Assembly: GCF_025630775.1 (NCBI RefSeq)
Contig: NZ_JAOSZE010000019.1
Location: forward strand, 105,676-169,675
DNA: 64,000 nt
Direction of reading: 5' to 3'
Origin: Actinoplanes sp. KI2
GTDB lineage: Bacteria > Actinomycetota > Actinomycetes > Mycobacteriales > Micromonosporaceae
Shown here: piece by piece, positions 7,567 to 16,612 of the stretch
How the letters are laid out: the number at the start of each line of letters is the position of its first letter
Numbering within the stretch: the stretch's first letter is position 1
Notes under the pieces: model-generated
Told to the model about the DNA's origin: nothing
The model's input: only the letters and a program-made list of their open reading frames with translations
The model's database searches: none
Translations under genes and position numbers: made by a program

Positions 7567-8481
7567 ATGGCCGGCGGAAGCTACCGTACGGTGATCGTCG
7601 CGGTGGCCGCCAACCTCGCGATCGCCCTGGCAAAGATCGTGGCGGCGGTGCTGACCGGGTCGGCGTCGATGTGGGCCGAGGCGTTGCACTCGGTCGCCGA
7701 CACCGGCAACGAGGTGCTTCTCTTCGTCGGGCTGCGCAAGTCGACCAAGGCGGCCGACCCGTCCCGGCCGTTCGGCTACGGGCAGGAACGCTACTTCTGG
7801 GCGTTCCTCGCCGCGCTCGGCATCTTCCTGATCGGCGGCGCGCTCTCGGTCGGCGAGGGCATCCGCAGCCTGCTGGTGCCCGAGCCGGTGGAGTCGCTGT
7901 GGGTCGGCATCGGCGTGCTGCTGGTGGCCGCCTGCTTCGAGGCGTTCTCCTGGCACACCGCGCGCAAGCAGCTGCGGCAGGAGTCCCGGGAGCGCCGCCG
8001 TTCGATGGCGCAACATCTCATCCGGGCCTCCGACCCGAGCGCGACCACGGTGTTCCTGGAGGACACCGCGGCGCTGATCGGCATCGCGCTGGCGCTGGCC
8101 GGGCTGGTCCTGCACGCGGTGACCGGCTGGGCGGCCTGGGACGCGATCGGCAGCATCCTGATCGGCGTCCTGCTGATCGCGGTGGCGTTCCTGCTGGCCC
8201 GCAAGTCGAAGGGGCTGCTGCTGGAGGAGGCCGCGCCGGAGGACGTGGTCGAGCCGATCCGCCGCCGGGTGGTGGAGACCGACTGGGTCGGCGAGCCGAC
8301 CACCGTGCACGCCGTCTACGTCGGGCCGTCCAGCCTGCTGGTCAACGTCCTGGTCGCGCCGGTCCGGGACGGCGCCGGGGAGTCGGCGGCCGCGCTGATC
8401 GAGAAGGTCGACCGGCTCCGCTCGGAGCTCGAGGCCGACCCCTCGATCACGCAGGTGACGGTGACGGTCACCGCCTCCTGA
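7567..8481 (+). CDS. cation diffusion facilitator (CDF) family metal exporter
   Basis: A 304-residue protein with six hydrophobic helices and a cytoplasmic C-terminal domain (about 210-304). Helix II carries AEALHSVADTGNE and helix V carries FLEDTAAL, matching the H/D-x3-D metal-site pattern of CDF proteins, in the SLC30A9-like branch. It exports Zn, Mn, Fe or similar ions in exchange for protons. It is divergent from the Nramp operon (100-base gap), so an exporter and an importer-like gene may share control. Confidence 0.85.
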   Translation: MAGGSYRTVIVAVAANLAIALAKIVAAVLTGSASMWAEALHSVADTGNEVLLFVGLRKSTKAADPSRPFGYGQERYFWAFLAALGIFLIGGALSVGEGIRSLLVPEPVESLWVGIGVLLVAACFEAFSWHTARKQLRQESRERRRSMAQHLIRASDPSATTVFLEDTAALIGIALALAGLVLHAVTGWAAWDAIGSILIGVLLIAVAFLLARKSKGLLLEEAAPEDVVEPIRRRVVETDWVGEPTTVHAVYVGPSSLLVNVLVAPVRDGAGESAAALIEKVDRLRSELEADPSITQVTVTVTAS

Positions 8482-9475
8482 ACCCGACGGCCGAAACCCC
8501 GACCGCGGCGAGGGTGAAAGCCGCCGCGAGCAGGCCGTGGTGCTGCGACGCCCACACCTGGACGCTGCTGTCCTTCGCGTTCGCGTCGAACTCTCCGTGC
8601 GCGCCGTAGTCGTGCCCGTCCCCGGCGTCCGCGGGGTGCCACAGGTTGCCCGGGTCGTTCGGGTCGTGCGGCTGGTCGGTCTGCTGCGCCTGGAACCCGG
8701 TGCGCGCCAGGTACCGGTCGAGGATGCCGGGCGCGACCGCGTTCGCCAGCAGGGTGCCGGCCGTGGATGCGCCGACCCAGTACTCGCGGCGGCCGGGGTG
8801 CTCCGAGGCGTACACGATGGCCTTGGCCGCCACCTCGGGCTGGTAGATCGGCGGTACCGGCTGGGCGTGCCGGCGCAGCCGGGAGCGCAGCCAGGTGAAC
8901 TGAGGGGTGTTCACGGCCGGCAGTTGCACCATCGTGGTGCGCACGGCGCTGTGCTCGTGCAGCAGCTCGCAGCGCAGCGCCTCGTTGAAGCCCTGGATGG
9001 CGTGCTTGGCCCCGCAGTACGCGGTCTGCAGCGGGATGCCGCGGTACGCCAGCGCGGAGCCGACCTGCACGATCGTCCCGCGGTTGCGCGGCTTCATCCG
9101 GCTCAGCGCGGCGCGCGTGCCGTGCACGTAGCCCAGGTAGCTGACCTCGGTGACCCGGCGGAACTCGCTCGGCTCGATCTGGTCGAACGGCGCGAACACC
9201 GAAGAGAACGCGGTGTTGACCCAGACGTCGATCGGGCCCAGCTCGGCCTCCGCCTTGGCCGCGGCCGTGTCGACCGCGTCGAAGTCGGCGACGTCGGCCG
9301 GCAGCGGCAGCGCCCGGCCGCCCGCCGCGGTGATCTCGTCGGCGGCGGCCCGGAGGCCCTTCTCACCCCGGGCCACCAGGGCGACACGGTCGCCGCGCGC
9401 GCCGAACCGGCGGGCCACCGCCCGGCCGACGCCGCCGCTCGCCCCGGTGACCACCACGACTCGTGCAGCGGACAT
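8468..9475 (-). CDS. short-chain dehydrogenase/reductase with C-terminal membrane segment
   Basis: A 335-residue protein. The NAD(P)-binding TGASGGVG is at about residues 10-17. The SDR active site is present (VGSAL, then AYCGAKHA with the Y-x3-K pair). The usual SDR fold ends near residue 255. The remainder is hydrophilic (QPHDPNDPGNLWHPAD) and ends in a short hydrophobic segment with an RRR tail (about 312-335), suggesting membrane tethering. ATG 9475 follows an AGGAGG site. It overlaps the CDF gene end by 14 bases, convergent. Substrate unknown. Confidence 0.85.
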   Translation of the reverse strand: MSAARVVVVTGASGGVGRAVARRFGARGDRVALVARGEKGLRAAADEITAAGGRALPLPADVADFDAVDTAAAKAEAELGPIDVWVNTAFSSVFAPFDQIEPSEFRRVTEVSYLGYVHGTRAALSRMKPRNRGTIVQVGSALAYRGIPLQTAYCGAKHAIQGFNEALRCELLHEHSAVRTTMVQLPAVNTPQFTWLRSRLRRHAQPVPPIYQPEVAAKAIVYASEHPGRREYWVGASTAGTLLANAVAPGILDRYLARTGFQAQQTDQPHDPNDPGNLWHPADAGDGHDYGAHGEFDANAKDSSVQVWASQHHGLLAAAFTLAAVGVSAVGFRRR

Positions 9476-9594
9476 GATGTTTCCTCCTCATCGGCTCGAT
9501 GCCCCGGACGTACCCGAGGATTCGGGGTTTCACTCGCCCGCGATACCTCCCGTAGTCGTCCGATTTGCCGTAAATATGTAATAGGCTGCGAATT

Positions 9595-10803
9595 ATGTTG
9601 TCAGCGAGTGCCCGGCAGGTCGTCGCCGCCACGCTTCCGGCGGTGGCCGCCAACATCGAAGAGATCGCCATCCGGTTCTACGCGCACATGTTCGCCGCGC
9701 ATCCAGGGCTGATGGACGGCATGTTCAACCGGGGCAACCAGCGGGAGGGCTCGCAGCCGAAAGCCCTCGCCGGCTCGGTCGCGGTGTTCGCCTCGTCGCT
9801 GCTCACCGACCCGCCACAGCTCCCCGACCGGCTGCTGACCCGGATCGCGCACAAGCACGCCTCGCTCGGCCTGCGCGCCGACCAGTACCCGATCGTCCGC
9901 GACCACCTGATGTGGGCGATCGGCGACGTGCTCGGCGACGCGGTCACCCCCGAGGTCGCCGCGGCCTGGGAGGAGGTCTACTGGCTGATGGCGTACGCGC
10001 TGATCCATCAGGAGCGCGGCCTCTACAGCGCCCGCGGCGTCACCGCCGAGCGGGTCTGGCGCCGCTGGCGGGTGGTGCGCAAGATTCCGGAGACCGACGA
10101 CGTGGTCACGTTCGTGATGCGCCGGATGGACGATCGCTCGGTGCGCACCTCGCTCCCCGGCCAGTACGTGAGCGTCATGGTTCGCATGCCGGACGGGATC
10201 CACCAGGCGCGCCAGTACAGCCTGGTCCGCGCCGACGACGGCGAGCACCGCTACTTCTCGGTCAAGCGGGTGCACGGCGGCGGCAAGCCCGACGGCGAGG
10301 TGTCCAATCTGCTGCACGACCACATCCACCACGGCGACGAGCTGACCCTGAGCGTCCCGTACGGCGACGTGACCCTCGACGACTCCGGCCGCCCGGTGGT
10401 CTTCGCCAGCGCCGGCATCGGCGTCACCCCGATGGCCGGCATGCTGTCCCACCTGGTCAAGGCCGGCTCGCACCTGGACGTCACGTTCCTGCACGCGGAC
10501 GTCGAGGAGAAGGCGTTCCCGCTGCGCCGCCAGATCGTCGAGGACCTGGACCACATCCCGAAGTCGCGCCTCTACCTCTGGTACGAGAACGGCGCCGACT
10601 CCGATCTCCCGGCCGACGGCGTCTTCTCGGGCACGATCGACCTCGCCCAGGCCGACCTCCCGGACGAGGCGGTGTACTACCTGTGCGGCCCGATGCCGTT
10701 CCTGCAGTCGGTGCGCACCACGCTGATCGATCGCGGCGTCGTCCCGGCCGACATCCAGTACGAGATGTTCGGCCCCGACCTGTGGCTGGCCGACCGGGAG
10801 TGA
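9595..10803 (+). CDS. hmp: flavohemoprotein (nitric oxide dioxygenase)
   Basis: A 402-residue protein of the expected length. The globin domain spans about 1-140, with the proximal histidine in RIAHKHASLG. An FAD domain follows (GQYVSVMV, RQYSL), then an NAD(P) domain (about 265-400) with AGIGVTPM and YLCGPMPFLQ. Such enzymes turn NO plus O2 into nitrate using NADH. The AT-rich leader directly before the ATG has no clear ribosome site, so a leaderless transcript is possible. Confidence 0.93.
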   Translation: MLSASARQVVAATLPAVAANIEEIAIRFYAHMFAAHPGLMDGMFNRGNQREGSQPKALAGSVAVFASSLLTDPPQLPDRLLTRIAHKHASLGLRADQYPIVRDHLMWAIGDVLGDAVTPEVAAAWEEVYWLMAYALIHQERGLYSARGVTAERVWRRWRVVRKIPETDDVVTFVMRRMDDRSVRTSLPGQYVSVMVRMPDGIHQARQYSLVRADDGEHRYFSVKRVHGGGKPDGEVSNLLHDHIHHGDELTLSVPYGDVTLDDSGRPVVFASAGIGVTPMAGMLSHLVKAGSHLDVTFLHADVEEKAFPLRRQIVEDLDHIPKSRLYLWYENGADSDLPADGVFSGTIDLAQADLPDEAVYYLCGPMPFLQSVRTTLIDRGVVPADIQYEMFGPDLWLADRE

Positions 10804-10827
10804 CCGCGGCGGTGTTCACCGCGGCGG

Positions 10828-11199
10828 TCAGCGCGCCTCGTACGCGGCCCGGCTCGCCTCGATCCGCGGCACGTGCTCCATCGCCCACCCGGCCAGCCCC
10901 AGCGCCGGCCCGAGCAGGCTGCGCCCCATCTCGGTCAGCGCATACTCCACCCGCGGCGGCACCTCGGCGTGCACCGTCCGCGACACCAGCCCGTCCCGCT
11001 CGAGGTTGCGCAGCGTCAGGGTCAGCATCCGCTGCGAGATCCCCGGGATCTGCTGGTGCAGCTCGGTGAACCGGATCGTGCTCCGATCGAGCGTCGCCAC
11101 GATCAGAAGCGTCCACTTGTTGCAGATCTGATCGAGGATCCCGCGGATCGCCTTCCCGCCGTCCCCTCGGATCATGCAGGTGTGCCCGTACTCCTCCAC
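10828..11199 (-). CDS. HxlR-family winged-helix regulator
   Basis: A 123-residue protein if GTG 11199 is used, preceded by an AAGGGG site. The frame is open to 11310, but an N-terminal extension rich in arginine would be atypical. HxlR features: a cysteine near the start (GHTCMIRG), LDQICNKWTLLIVATL, FTELHQQIPGISQRMLTLTL, and the wing LVSRTVHAEVPPRVEYALTE. The single cysteine may act as a redox or electrophile sensor, as in some HxlR proteins. It is divergent from a DoxX gene, and the gap contains three inverted repeats. Confidence 0.85.
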   Translation of the reverse strand: MEEYGHTCMIRGDGGKAIRGILDQICNKWTLLIVATLDRSTIRFTELHQQIPGISQRMLTLTLRNLERDGLVSRTVHAEVPPRVEYALTEMGRSLLGPALGLAGWAMEHVPRIEASRAAYEAR

Positions 11200-11219
11200 G
11201 ACAACCCCTTGTGCCTCAC

Positions 11220-11290
11220 GCACATGAATGTGCCTTTTGTACCGCCGCCGACGGTGCCCCATGATGGGGCTGCTTCCGCACGGTAACCGT
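11220..11290. promoter_or_regulatory. cluster of three inverted repeats between HxlR and DoxX genes
   Basis: GCACAT-GA-ATGTGC (11220-11233), GCCCCAT-G-ATGGGGC (11256-11270) and ACGGT-A-ACCGT (11280-11290) are perfect inverted repeats in the 109-base divergent gap. They are candidate HxlR operators controlling both genes. Confidence 0.5.
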
Positions 11291-11308
11291 CCTGGTGAAG
11301 GGGCTGTC

Positions 11309-11674
11309 ATGGAGATCGCGTACTGGGTCGTCGGGGGGTTGCTGGCGCTCTTCTACCTCTACGCGGGCGGCCTGAAGGTCACCCGCGGCAAGGAGCAGCT
11401 GCGCCCGATGATGGGCTGGGTCGACACCGTCCCGATGCCGCTGGTCCGCGCGATCGGCGTGGTGGAGCTGCTCGGCGCGATCGGCCTGATCCTGCCCCCG
11501 CTGACCGGCATCGCACCCGGCCTGGCCCTGGCCGCCGCGATCGGCTTCGTCGTCCTGCAGATCGGCGCCGCGGCCCTGCACCTCTCCCGGGGCGAGGGCC
11601 GCCTGATCGGCCTGAACGTCGTCGCCCTGCTGCTGGCCGCGGCGACCGCCTGGCTCGCCACCACCTGGCTCTGA
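11309..11674 (+). CDS. DoxX-family membrane protein
   Basis: A 121-residue protein with four hydrophobic helices (from VVGGLLALFYLYAGGLKV through VVALLLAAATAWLATT) and the DoxX-like VVELLGAIGLILPPLTG. The start is ATG 11309 with GGTGAAGGGG upstream. DoxX/SURF4-like proteins act in membrane redox or detoxification, often beside redox-sensing HxlR regulators, as here. Precise function unknown. Confidence 0.8.
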   Translation: MEIAYWVVGGLLALFYLYAGGLKVTRGKEQLRPMMGWVDTVPMPLVRAIGVVELLGAIGLILPPLTGIAPGLALAAAIGFVVLQIGAAALHLSRGEGRLIGLNVVALLLAAATAWLATTWL

Positions 11675-11681
11675 GCGCCGG

Positions 11682-12593
11682 TCAGCCCTGCGGTGTCCAG
11701 TCGGTGTTGGCCCCGCAGATGATCAGGCAGGGCAGGTCACCGGTCACCCGGCCGGCCAGCCACGCCGCGAACGGGACCGCCGCCGCGGGCTCGACCGCGA
11801 TCCGGAAGTGATCCCACAACAGGTCCCGCGCGACCAGCAGCTCCTTGTCGCTGACCAGCACCGACTCGACCGGCGCCGCGCGCAGGACCTGGTACGGCAG
11901 GTGCCCGACCCGGGTGGCGCCCAGCGCCGAGGCGGCGACCGAGTCGACCGGCGCGTCCACCGGCCGGCCCGCGGCGAGGGCTTCGGCCAGGCACCGGCAC
12001 CCCTCCGGTTCGACCGCGACCGTGGTCCGGGTGCCGGCGGCCAAATCTCCGGCGGCCAGCGCCGTCCCGGCCGCCAGCCCGCCACCGCCGACCGCGACCA
12101 CGAAGCTGTCCACCTCGGGCGCCTCCTCGACCACCTCGGCGGCAACCGTTCCCTGCCCCGCAATCACGGCCGGATCGTCGTACGCGTGCAGGTAACCGCG
12201 GCCGGGCCGGTCCGCGTCCTCGGTCGCCGCCGCGGCCGCCTCCGCGTACGTCGAACCGTGCCGGATCAGCCGCGCCCCGGCCGCCTCGATCCGCCGCGCC
12301 TTGCCGGCCGGCACGGTCACCGGCACGAACACCGTGGCCGCCCGGCCCAGCAGCCCCGCCGCCGTGGCCACGCCCAGCCCGTGGTTGCCGCCCGACGCGG
12401 TGACCACGTGCTCGCCGTCCGGCCGGGCGAGCAGCGCGTTGAGGGCGCCGCGCAGCTTGAACGACCCGCCCAGCTGCAGGTGCTCCAGCTTGAGCAGCAG
12501 CCGCCGGCCGTCGATCCGCGCGTCCAGCAGGGGTGTGTGCCGAATGTACGGGCGGATCGCGCGCGCCGCCCCGGCGATGTCGATCGAGTTCAT
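11682..12593 (-). CDS. PLP-dependent threonine/serine dehydratase-like enzyme
   Basis: A 303-residue fold-type II PLP enzyme. The PLP lysine is K46 in GGSFKLRGA. The substrate loop TASGGNHG and the phosphate-binding glycine loop AVGGGGLAAG are present. No C-terminal regulatory domain is present, as in catabolic threonine/serine dehydratases, serine racemases and hydroxyaspartate ammonia-lyases. It is divergent from a LysR gene (71-base gap), which is probably its regulator. Confidence 0.85.
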   Translation of the reverse strand: MNSIDIAGAARAIRPYIRHTPLLDARIDGRRLLLKLEHLQLGGSFKLRGALNALLARPDGEHVVTASGGNHGLGVATAAGLLGRAATVFVPVTVPAGKARRIEAAGARLIRHGSTYAEAAAAATEDADRPGRGYLHAYDDPAVIAGQGTVAAEVVEEAPEVDSFVVAVGGGGLAAGTALAAGDLAAGTRTTVAVEPEGCRCLAEALAAGRPVDAPVDSVAASALGATRVGHLPYQVLRAAPVESVLVSDKELLVARDLLWDHFRIAVEPAAAVPFAAWLAGRVTGDLPCLIICGANTDWTPQG

Positions 12594-12650
12594 GCCCTCG
12601 ATGATGGGAAGCCCGCGGCGTTAAGCGCCAGCGCACAAATCTGGGGCCCG

Positions 12651-12666
12651 ATTAGCATTGCTTAAT
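12651..12666. promoter_or_regulatory. possible LysR box between dehydratase and lysR genes
   Basis: ATTAGCATTGCTTAAT is an AT-rich imperfect dyad (ATTAG...CTTAAT) of the T-N11-A type, overlapping the regulator start codon. It stands out in a GC-rich context. Confidence 0.4.
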
Positions 12667-13546
12667 GGCCTTGGACGTGGGACGGCTGCGGGTGCTGGTC
12701 GAGGTGGCGCGGGCGGGCTCGATCGCCGAGGCGGCGCGCCGGATGTCGTACACCCCGTCGGCGGTGTCCCAGCAGCTCAGCAAGCTCGAGGCGGAGCTGC
12801 GGGCCCGCCTGGTCGAGCGCAGCGGCACCGGCGTGCGGCTCACCGAGGCCGGCGCCGTCCTGGTCCACCACGGCGAGCGCGTCCTCGGCGAGCTCCGCGA
12901 GGCCGAGGCCGCCACCGCCGCCGCGCTCGGCGCCGGACAGCGGCGGATGGCGATCGGCACCTTCGCCACCGCCGGCGCCGCCCTGGTGCCGGCGGCGCTG
13001 ACCGAGTTCCGCGAGCGCCACCCCGGCGTCCAGCTATCCCTGCGCGACCTGGAACCGCCCGACGGCTACGGCCTGGTCACCTCGGGCGACCTCGACCTGC
13101 TGATCACCCACCGCTACCCGGGCGTGCCGTCCGTGCCCACCGCCGGCCTGGTGCGCCGGCCGCTGCTGAAGGACCCGCTGCGCCTGGCCCTGCCGGCCAC
13201 CCGCCCGGCGAACGCGAGGCTGGACCCGGCCGCCGAGCACTGGATCTCCGGCGGTCCCGGCGTGCCGAACCGCATCTGCCTCGACATGCTCGCCGGGCGA
13301 CGGGGCTTCGTCCCGCGGATCAGCTACGAGACCGCGGACTACGCCCTGACGCTGGCCCTGGTCCGGGCCGGCCTGGGCATCGCCCTGGTGCCGGCGATGG
13401 TCTTGCGCGACCACCCGGGGCTGCGCGTCCGCGAGTGGGGAAGCGCCCGCCCGGCCCGCGAGGTGTGCGTCGTCCATCGCCGGCGCCCCACCCCGCTGGT
13501 GACCGAGCTGGTGAACCTGATCGGGCAGGCGGCACAGACCCACTGA
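12665..13546 (+). CDS. LysR-family transcriptional regulator
   Basis: A 293-residue protein. The N-terminal winged helix (about 1-65) is typical: LRVLVEVARAGSIAEAARRM, SAVSQQLSKLE and RLTEAGAVLV. The effector domain starts near residue 90 (RMAIGTFATAGAALVPAAL). It is divergent from the dehydratase gene and likely controls it in response to an amino acid. It ends immediately beside the convergent thiolase-crotonase stop. Confidence 0.9.
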   Translation: MALDVGRLRVLVEVARAGSIAEAARRMSYTPSAVSQQLSKLEAELRARLVERSGTGVRLTEAGAVLVHHGERVLGELREAEAATAAALGAGQRRMAIGTFATAGAALVPAALTEFRERHPGVQLSLRDLEPPDGYGLVTSGDLDLLITHRYPGVPSVPTAGLVRRPLLKDPLRLALPATRPANARLDPAAEHWISGGPGVPNRICLDMLAGRRGFVPRISYETADYALTLALVRAGLGIALVPAMVLRDHPGLRVREWGSARPAREVCVVHRRRPTPLVTELVNLIGQAAQTH

Positions 13547-15919
13547 TCAGCGGTTACGCCACCGGGGCCGGCGCTTTTCGGCGAACGCCGTCAACCCCTC
13601 GATCGCGTCCTCGCTGATCATCAGCTCGTCGAGGGCCGGGCTGTGGTGGGTCACCGCGTCGACCACGTCCGGAATGCCGCGGGTCTCCTCCATCACCTGC
13701 AGCGAGATCCGCACCGACGTGGGCGAGCCGTCGAGGATCTCGGCGGCCAGCTGCCGCGCGCCGGCCAGCGCCTCGCCCGCCGGCGTCACCCGGTTGACCA
13801 GGCCGTGGGCGAGCCCCTCGGCCGCGGTCAGCCGGCGCCCGGTCAGGATCATCTCGTTGGCCAGCTTCGGCGGGAGCATGCGCGGCAGCCGCACCACTCC
13901 CCCGGCCCCGGCGATCAGGCCGACCCTGACCTCGCTGAGCGCGAACTTCGCCGTCTCGTCCGCGACCACCAGGTGGCAGGCCAGCGCGATCTCGCACCCG
14001 CCGCCCATCGCGAAGCCGTTGACGGCGGCGATGACCGGCTTGGTCATGCCGTGCCGGCTGGTCAGGCCCGCGAACCCGTTCTTGGGCACCCACATCGGCT
14101 TGCCGGACGCCGAGTAGATCAGGTCGTTGCCCGCGGAGAACGCCTTGTCCCCGGCCCCGGTCAGGATCGCCACCCACAGGTCGGGGTCGGCGAAGTACGC
14201 GGTGAACGCGTGATCGAGCTCGTCGTTCGCCATCGGGTGCAGGCTGTTGCGGGCCTCCGGGCGGTTGATCGTGACTTCCAGGAGGTGCCCGTCGCGGCGT
14301 ACCAGAATGTGCTCGTATCGCTCGCCCAGCACCGCGGGTGACGCGGGGAAGAGCGCGTCCATCGCCTCCGGGGAGACCGCCACCCGGTTGCCGAAGCCGA
14401 ACGACCGCACGTAGACCCGCTTGCCGATCGGCTCGTCGGCGCCGAGCAGCTCCACCATCGTGGCATCCCGATCATCAGTACGGGACACGAACCGTCGCCC
14501 GTCGGACTCGAGGCGCCCGATCACGATGCCGGTCCGCTTCCCGTCTCGGGCATGCCGGACGGTGTACGTCTCGATGGTCGCCCACCCGTCCGCCTGCCGC
14601 GCCTCGACGGGTGCCGGCCACGAGTCGATCTCCCGCTGCAGAGCCGCCGAGTCGTCGGGCCGCCAGGCCGACGGCGTCGTCGTGTAGACGCCGGCGGAGT
14701 ACTTGCTCATCGTGCCGCCGTTGGCGCCGACGAACCCGTAGCTGCCCGGCGACCGGCGCGCCAGCTGCACGGTCGAGGCGATCGCGTGCATCGAGTAGTT
14801 GTTGCCGGCCCCGCCGAAGAACGGCAGCCCACCGGTCACGGTCAGCCCGCGCGGGTCGTCCGCGGCCAGTCCGAACGCGTCCGCGACGGTGAACACCGGC
14901 GCCGGGAAACAGCTGTACAGATCGATGGTGGCGACCTCGTCCATGCCGATGCCGGCCACCTCGAGGGCGTGCCGGGCGGCCAGCACCGACGCCGGGCCGG
15001 CCGAGAGGTCGGCCCGGTCCATCAGGTCGCGCTCCCGCAGGTCGGCGTGGCCGGGCAGGAACACCCACCGCTCGGCCGGGATGCCCAGTCGCCGCGCCGC
15101 GCCGACCGAGGTGAGCAGCACCGCCGCGCCCTGGTTCACCTTTTCCCGGGCGACCACATAGCGGGTGTACGGGTCGGCGATCGGCCGGTTGGCCGCGCTC
15201 GGCGTGACCAGCTCCGCCGCGCTGCGCTCGACCGGCGCCGCCGCGTGCGGGTTCGCCGCGGCTACCTTGGTGAACGGCTCGAACAGCGCGCCGATCGACG
15301 CCGCGTACTCCTGCCGGGTCTGCTTGAGCCGGGCCCGCCGTGCGTTGTCGAACAGCGCGTACTGGCTCGCCGCGTCGGTCAGCCCGTGCGCGGCCTGATG
15401 CATGCTGACCAGCCCGCGCAGCCCGTAGCCGCGGTCCTCCAGATCGCCGTCGACGTGCTCGGTGAAATCGGGCTTCTCCTCGGCCTTGGCGTACCTCTCG
15501 ATGGTGGAGATCGCCTCCGATCCGAAGAGCAGGACCGCGTCGCAGGACCCCGCGGCGATGGCGGCCGCGAACTCGTTGACCAGGTGCTGCGGGCTCTGCC
15601 CACCCGCGACCTCGAGCACGGCACGGCGCGGCGCGACCCCGGCCCGCGCGGCAACCGAGCGCGGGAAGTTGTCCGACCGGCCGAGCGGCGCCCGCGCCAT
15701 CGGCATCGAGTTCTCGAACTGCCGGGTGCCGGCCACGGTGTCGATCGCGGCGGCCACCGCGGCGGGATCGGCGCCGGTGTCGGCGATCGCCTCCGCGGCG
15801 GCGTCGGCGGCCAGCTCCACCGGCGACCGGCGCCGATAGCCGGGCTCGTCGAGGCGCTCGGCGGACTGACCGACGCCTACCACGATCGGTGTCCGCGGGT
15901 CGAGGTCGTGCGATGTCAC
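13547..15919 (-). CDS. thiolase-like acyltransferase fused to enoyl-CoA hydratase (crotonase)
   Basis: A 790-residue fusion from GTG 15919, chosen because GGAG lies 6 bases upstream; the frame is open to 15952. Residues 1 to about 500 match the SCP-x/acetyl-CoA acetyltransferase branch: IVVGVGQSAER, DLYSCFPAP and GGLPFFGGAGNNYSMHA with the conserved histidine. The usual nucleophilic cysteine position reads GGQSPQ, as in thiolase-like proteins of this branch. A small beta-domain follows (MVELLGADEPIGKRVYV). From about 540 to the end is a complete crotonase with AFSAGNDL, AMGGGCEIALACH and LSEVRVGLIAGAGG. The join suggests channelling of an acyl-CoA in a degradation pathway. It is divergent from TetR and likely repressed by it. 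Confidence 0.85.
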   Translation of the reverse strand: MTSHDLDPRTPIVVGVGQSAERLDEPGYRRRSPVELAADAAAEAIADTGADPAAVAAAIDTVAGTRQFENSMPMARAPLGRSDNFPRSVAARAGVAPRRAVLEVAGGQSPQHLVNEFAAAIAAGSCDAVLLFGSEAISTIERYAKAEEKPDFTEHVDGDLEDRGYGLRGLVSMHQAAHGLTDAASQYALFDNARRARLKQTRQEYAASIGALFEPFTKVAAANPHAAAPVERSAAELVTPSAANRPIADPYTRYVVAREKVNQGAAVLLTSVGAARRLGIPAERWVFLPGHADLRERDLMDRADLSAGPASVLAARHALEVAGIGMDEVATIDLYSCFPAPVFTVADAFGLAADDPRGLTVTGGLPFFGGAGNNYSMHAIASTVQLARRSPGSYGFVGANGGTMSKYSAGVYTTTPSAWRPDDSAALQREIDSWPAPVEARQADGWATIETYTVRHARDGKRTGIVIGRLESDGRRFVSRTDDRDATMVELLGADEPIGKRVYVRSFGFGNRVAVSPEAMDALFPASPAVLGERYEHILVRRDGHLLEVTINRPEARNSLHPMANDELDHAFTAYFADPDLWVAILTGAGDKAFSAGNDLIYSASGKPMWVPKNGFAGLTSRHGMTKPVIAAVNGFAMGGGCEIALACHLVVADETAKFALSEVRVGLIAGAGGVVRLPRMLPPKLANEMILTGRRLTAAEGLAHGLVNRVTPAGEALAGARQLAAEILDGSPTSVRISLQVMEETRGIPDVVDAVTHHSPALDELMISEDAIEGLTAFAEKRRPRWRNR

Positions 15920-15934
15920 GAAGGTCTCCAATAC

Positions 15935-15985
15935 TGAACGCTTCCCGTTCACTTATCGCGACTGTATCCTGACGGAATCCGTTCA
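15935..15985. promoter_or_regulatory. TetR operator candidates between fusion enzyme and tetR
   Basis: TGAACG-CTTCC-CGTTCA (15935-15951) is a perfect dyad. TGACGGAATCCGTTCA (15970-15985) is a related, imperfect dyad with a perfect ACGGA-A-TCCGT core. Both lie in the 84-base divergent gap. Confidence 0.6.
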
Positions 15986-16003
15986 GCAATATGGAGATCG
16001 CGA

Positions 16004-16612
16004 ATGACCGCACCGCCAACCGCACCCGGCCGGCCCCGCGACCCCGAGGTCGACCGCCGGATCGCCCGGGCCGCGCTGGACGTCTTCGGCGACACCGGCT
16101 GGGCCGGTTTCGCGATGGAGGCCGTCGCGAAGCGGGCCGGCGTCGGCAAGGCCTCGCTCTACCTGCGCTGGAGCAACAAGGAGGCGCTGCTCACCGACGC
16201 GCTGACGGCGGGCCTGCCACAGGTCAGCGACGTGGACACCGGCACCCTGCACGGCGACCTGGCCGAGCTCGCGACCCAGATCCTCGACCTCTACCTCGGC
16301 CCGGCCAGCCGCGCCGCGATGCGGCTCAACCTGGAAGCGCACACCATCCCCGGCGTCGCCGAGCACTATGAAGCCATGCGTACGGCTCAGGTGCTCGCCG
16401 CCCGCGCGATCGTCCGGCGCGGCATCGACCGGGGCGAACTGCCCGGCACGGTCGCGATCACGCTGCTGCTGGACACCCTCGTCGGCGGCGCGATGATGCA
16501 CGCGATGACCACCCCGGCGGACAAGCGCGCCGCCCTGGCCGGCGACACCGCGTCGCACGCCCGGCGGCTGGTCGACTTCCTGCTGCACTCCGTCACCGCG
16601 GGCCGCGCATGA
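16004..16612 (+). CDS. TetR-family transcriptional repressor
   Basis: A 202-residue protein with an N-terminal helix-turn-helix (about 20-65: IARAALDVFGDTGWAGFAME, then GVGKASLYLRWSNKEALLT) and a C-terminal ligand/dimer domain. It is divergent from the thiolase-crotonase gene and overlaps the downstream MBL hydrolase by 4 bases (ATGA). The ligand is probably an acyl-CoA or aromatic intermediate handled by the neighbouring enzymes; that is inference. Confidence 0.9.
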   Translation: MTAPPTAPGRPRDPEVDRRIARAALDVFGDTGWAGFAMEAVAKRAGVGKASLYLRWSNKEALLTDALTAGLPQVSDVDTGTLHGDLAELATQILDLYLGPASRAAMRLNLEAHTIPGVAEHYEAMRTAQVLAARAIVRRGIDRGELPGTVAITLLLDTLVGGAMMHAMTTPADKRAALAGDTASHARRLVDFLLHSVTAGRA

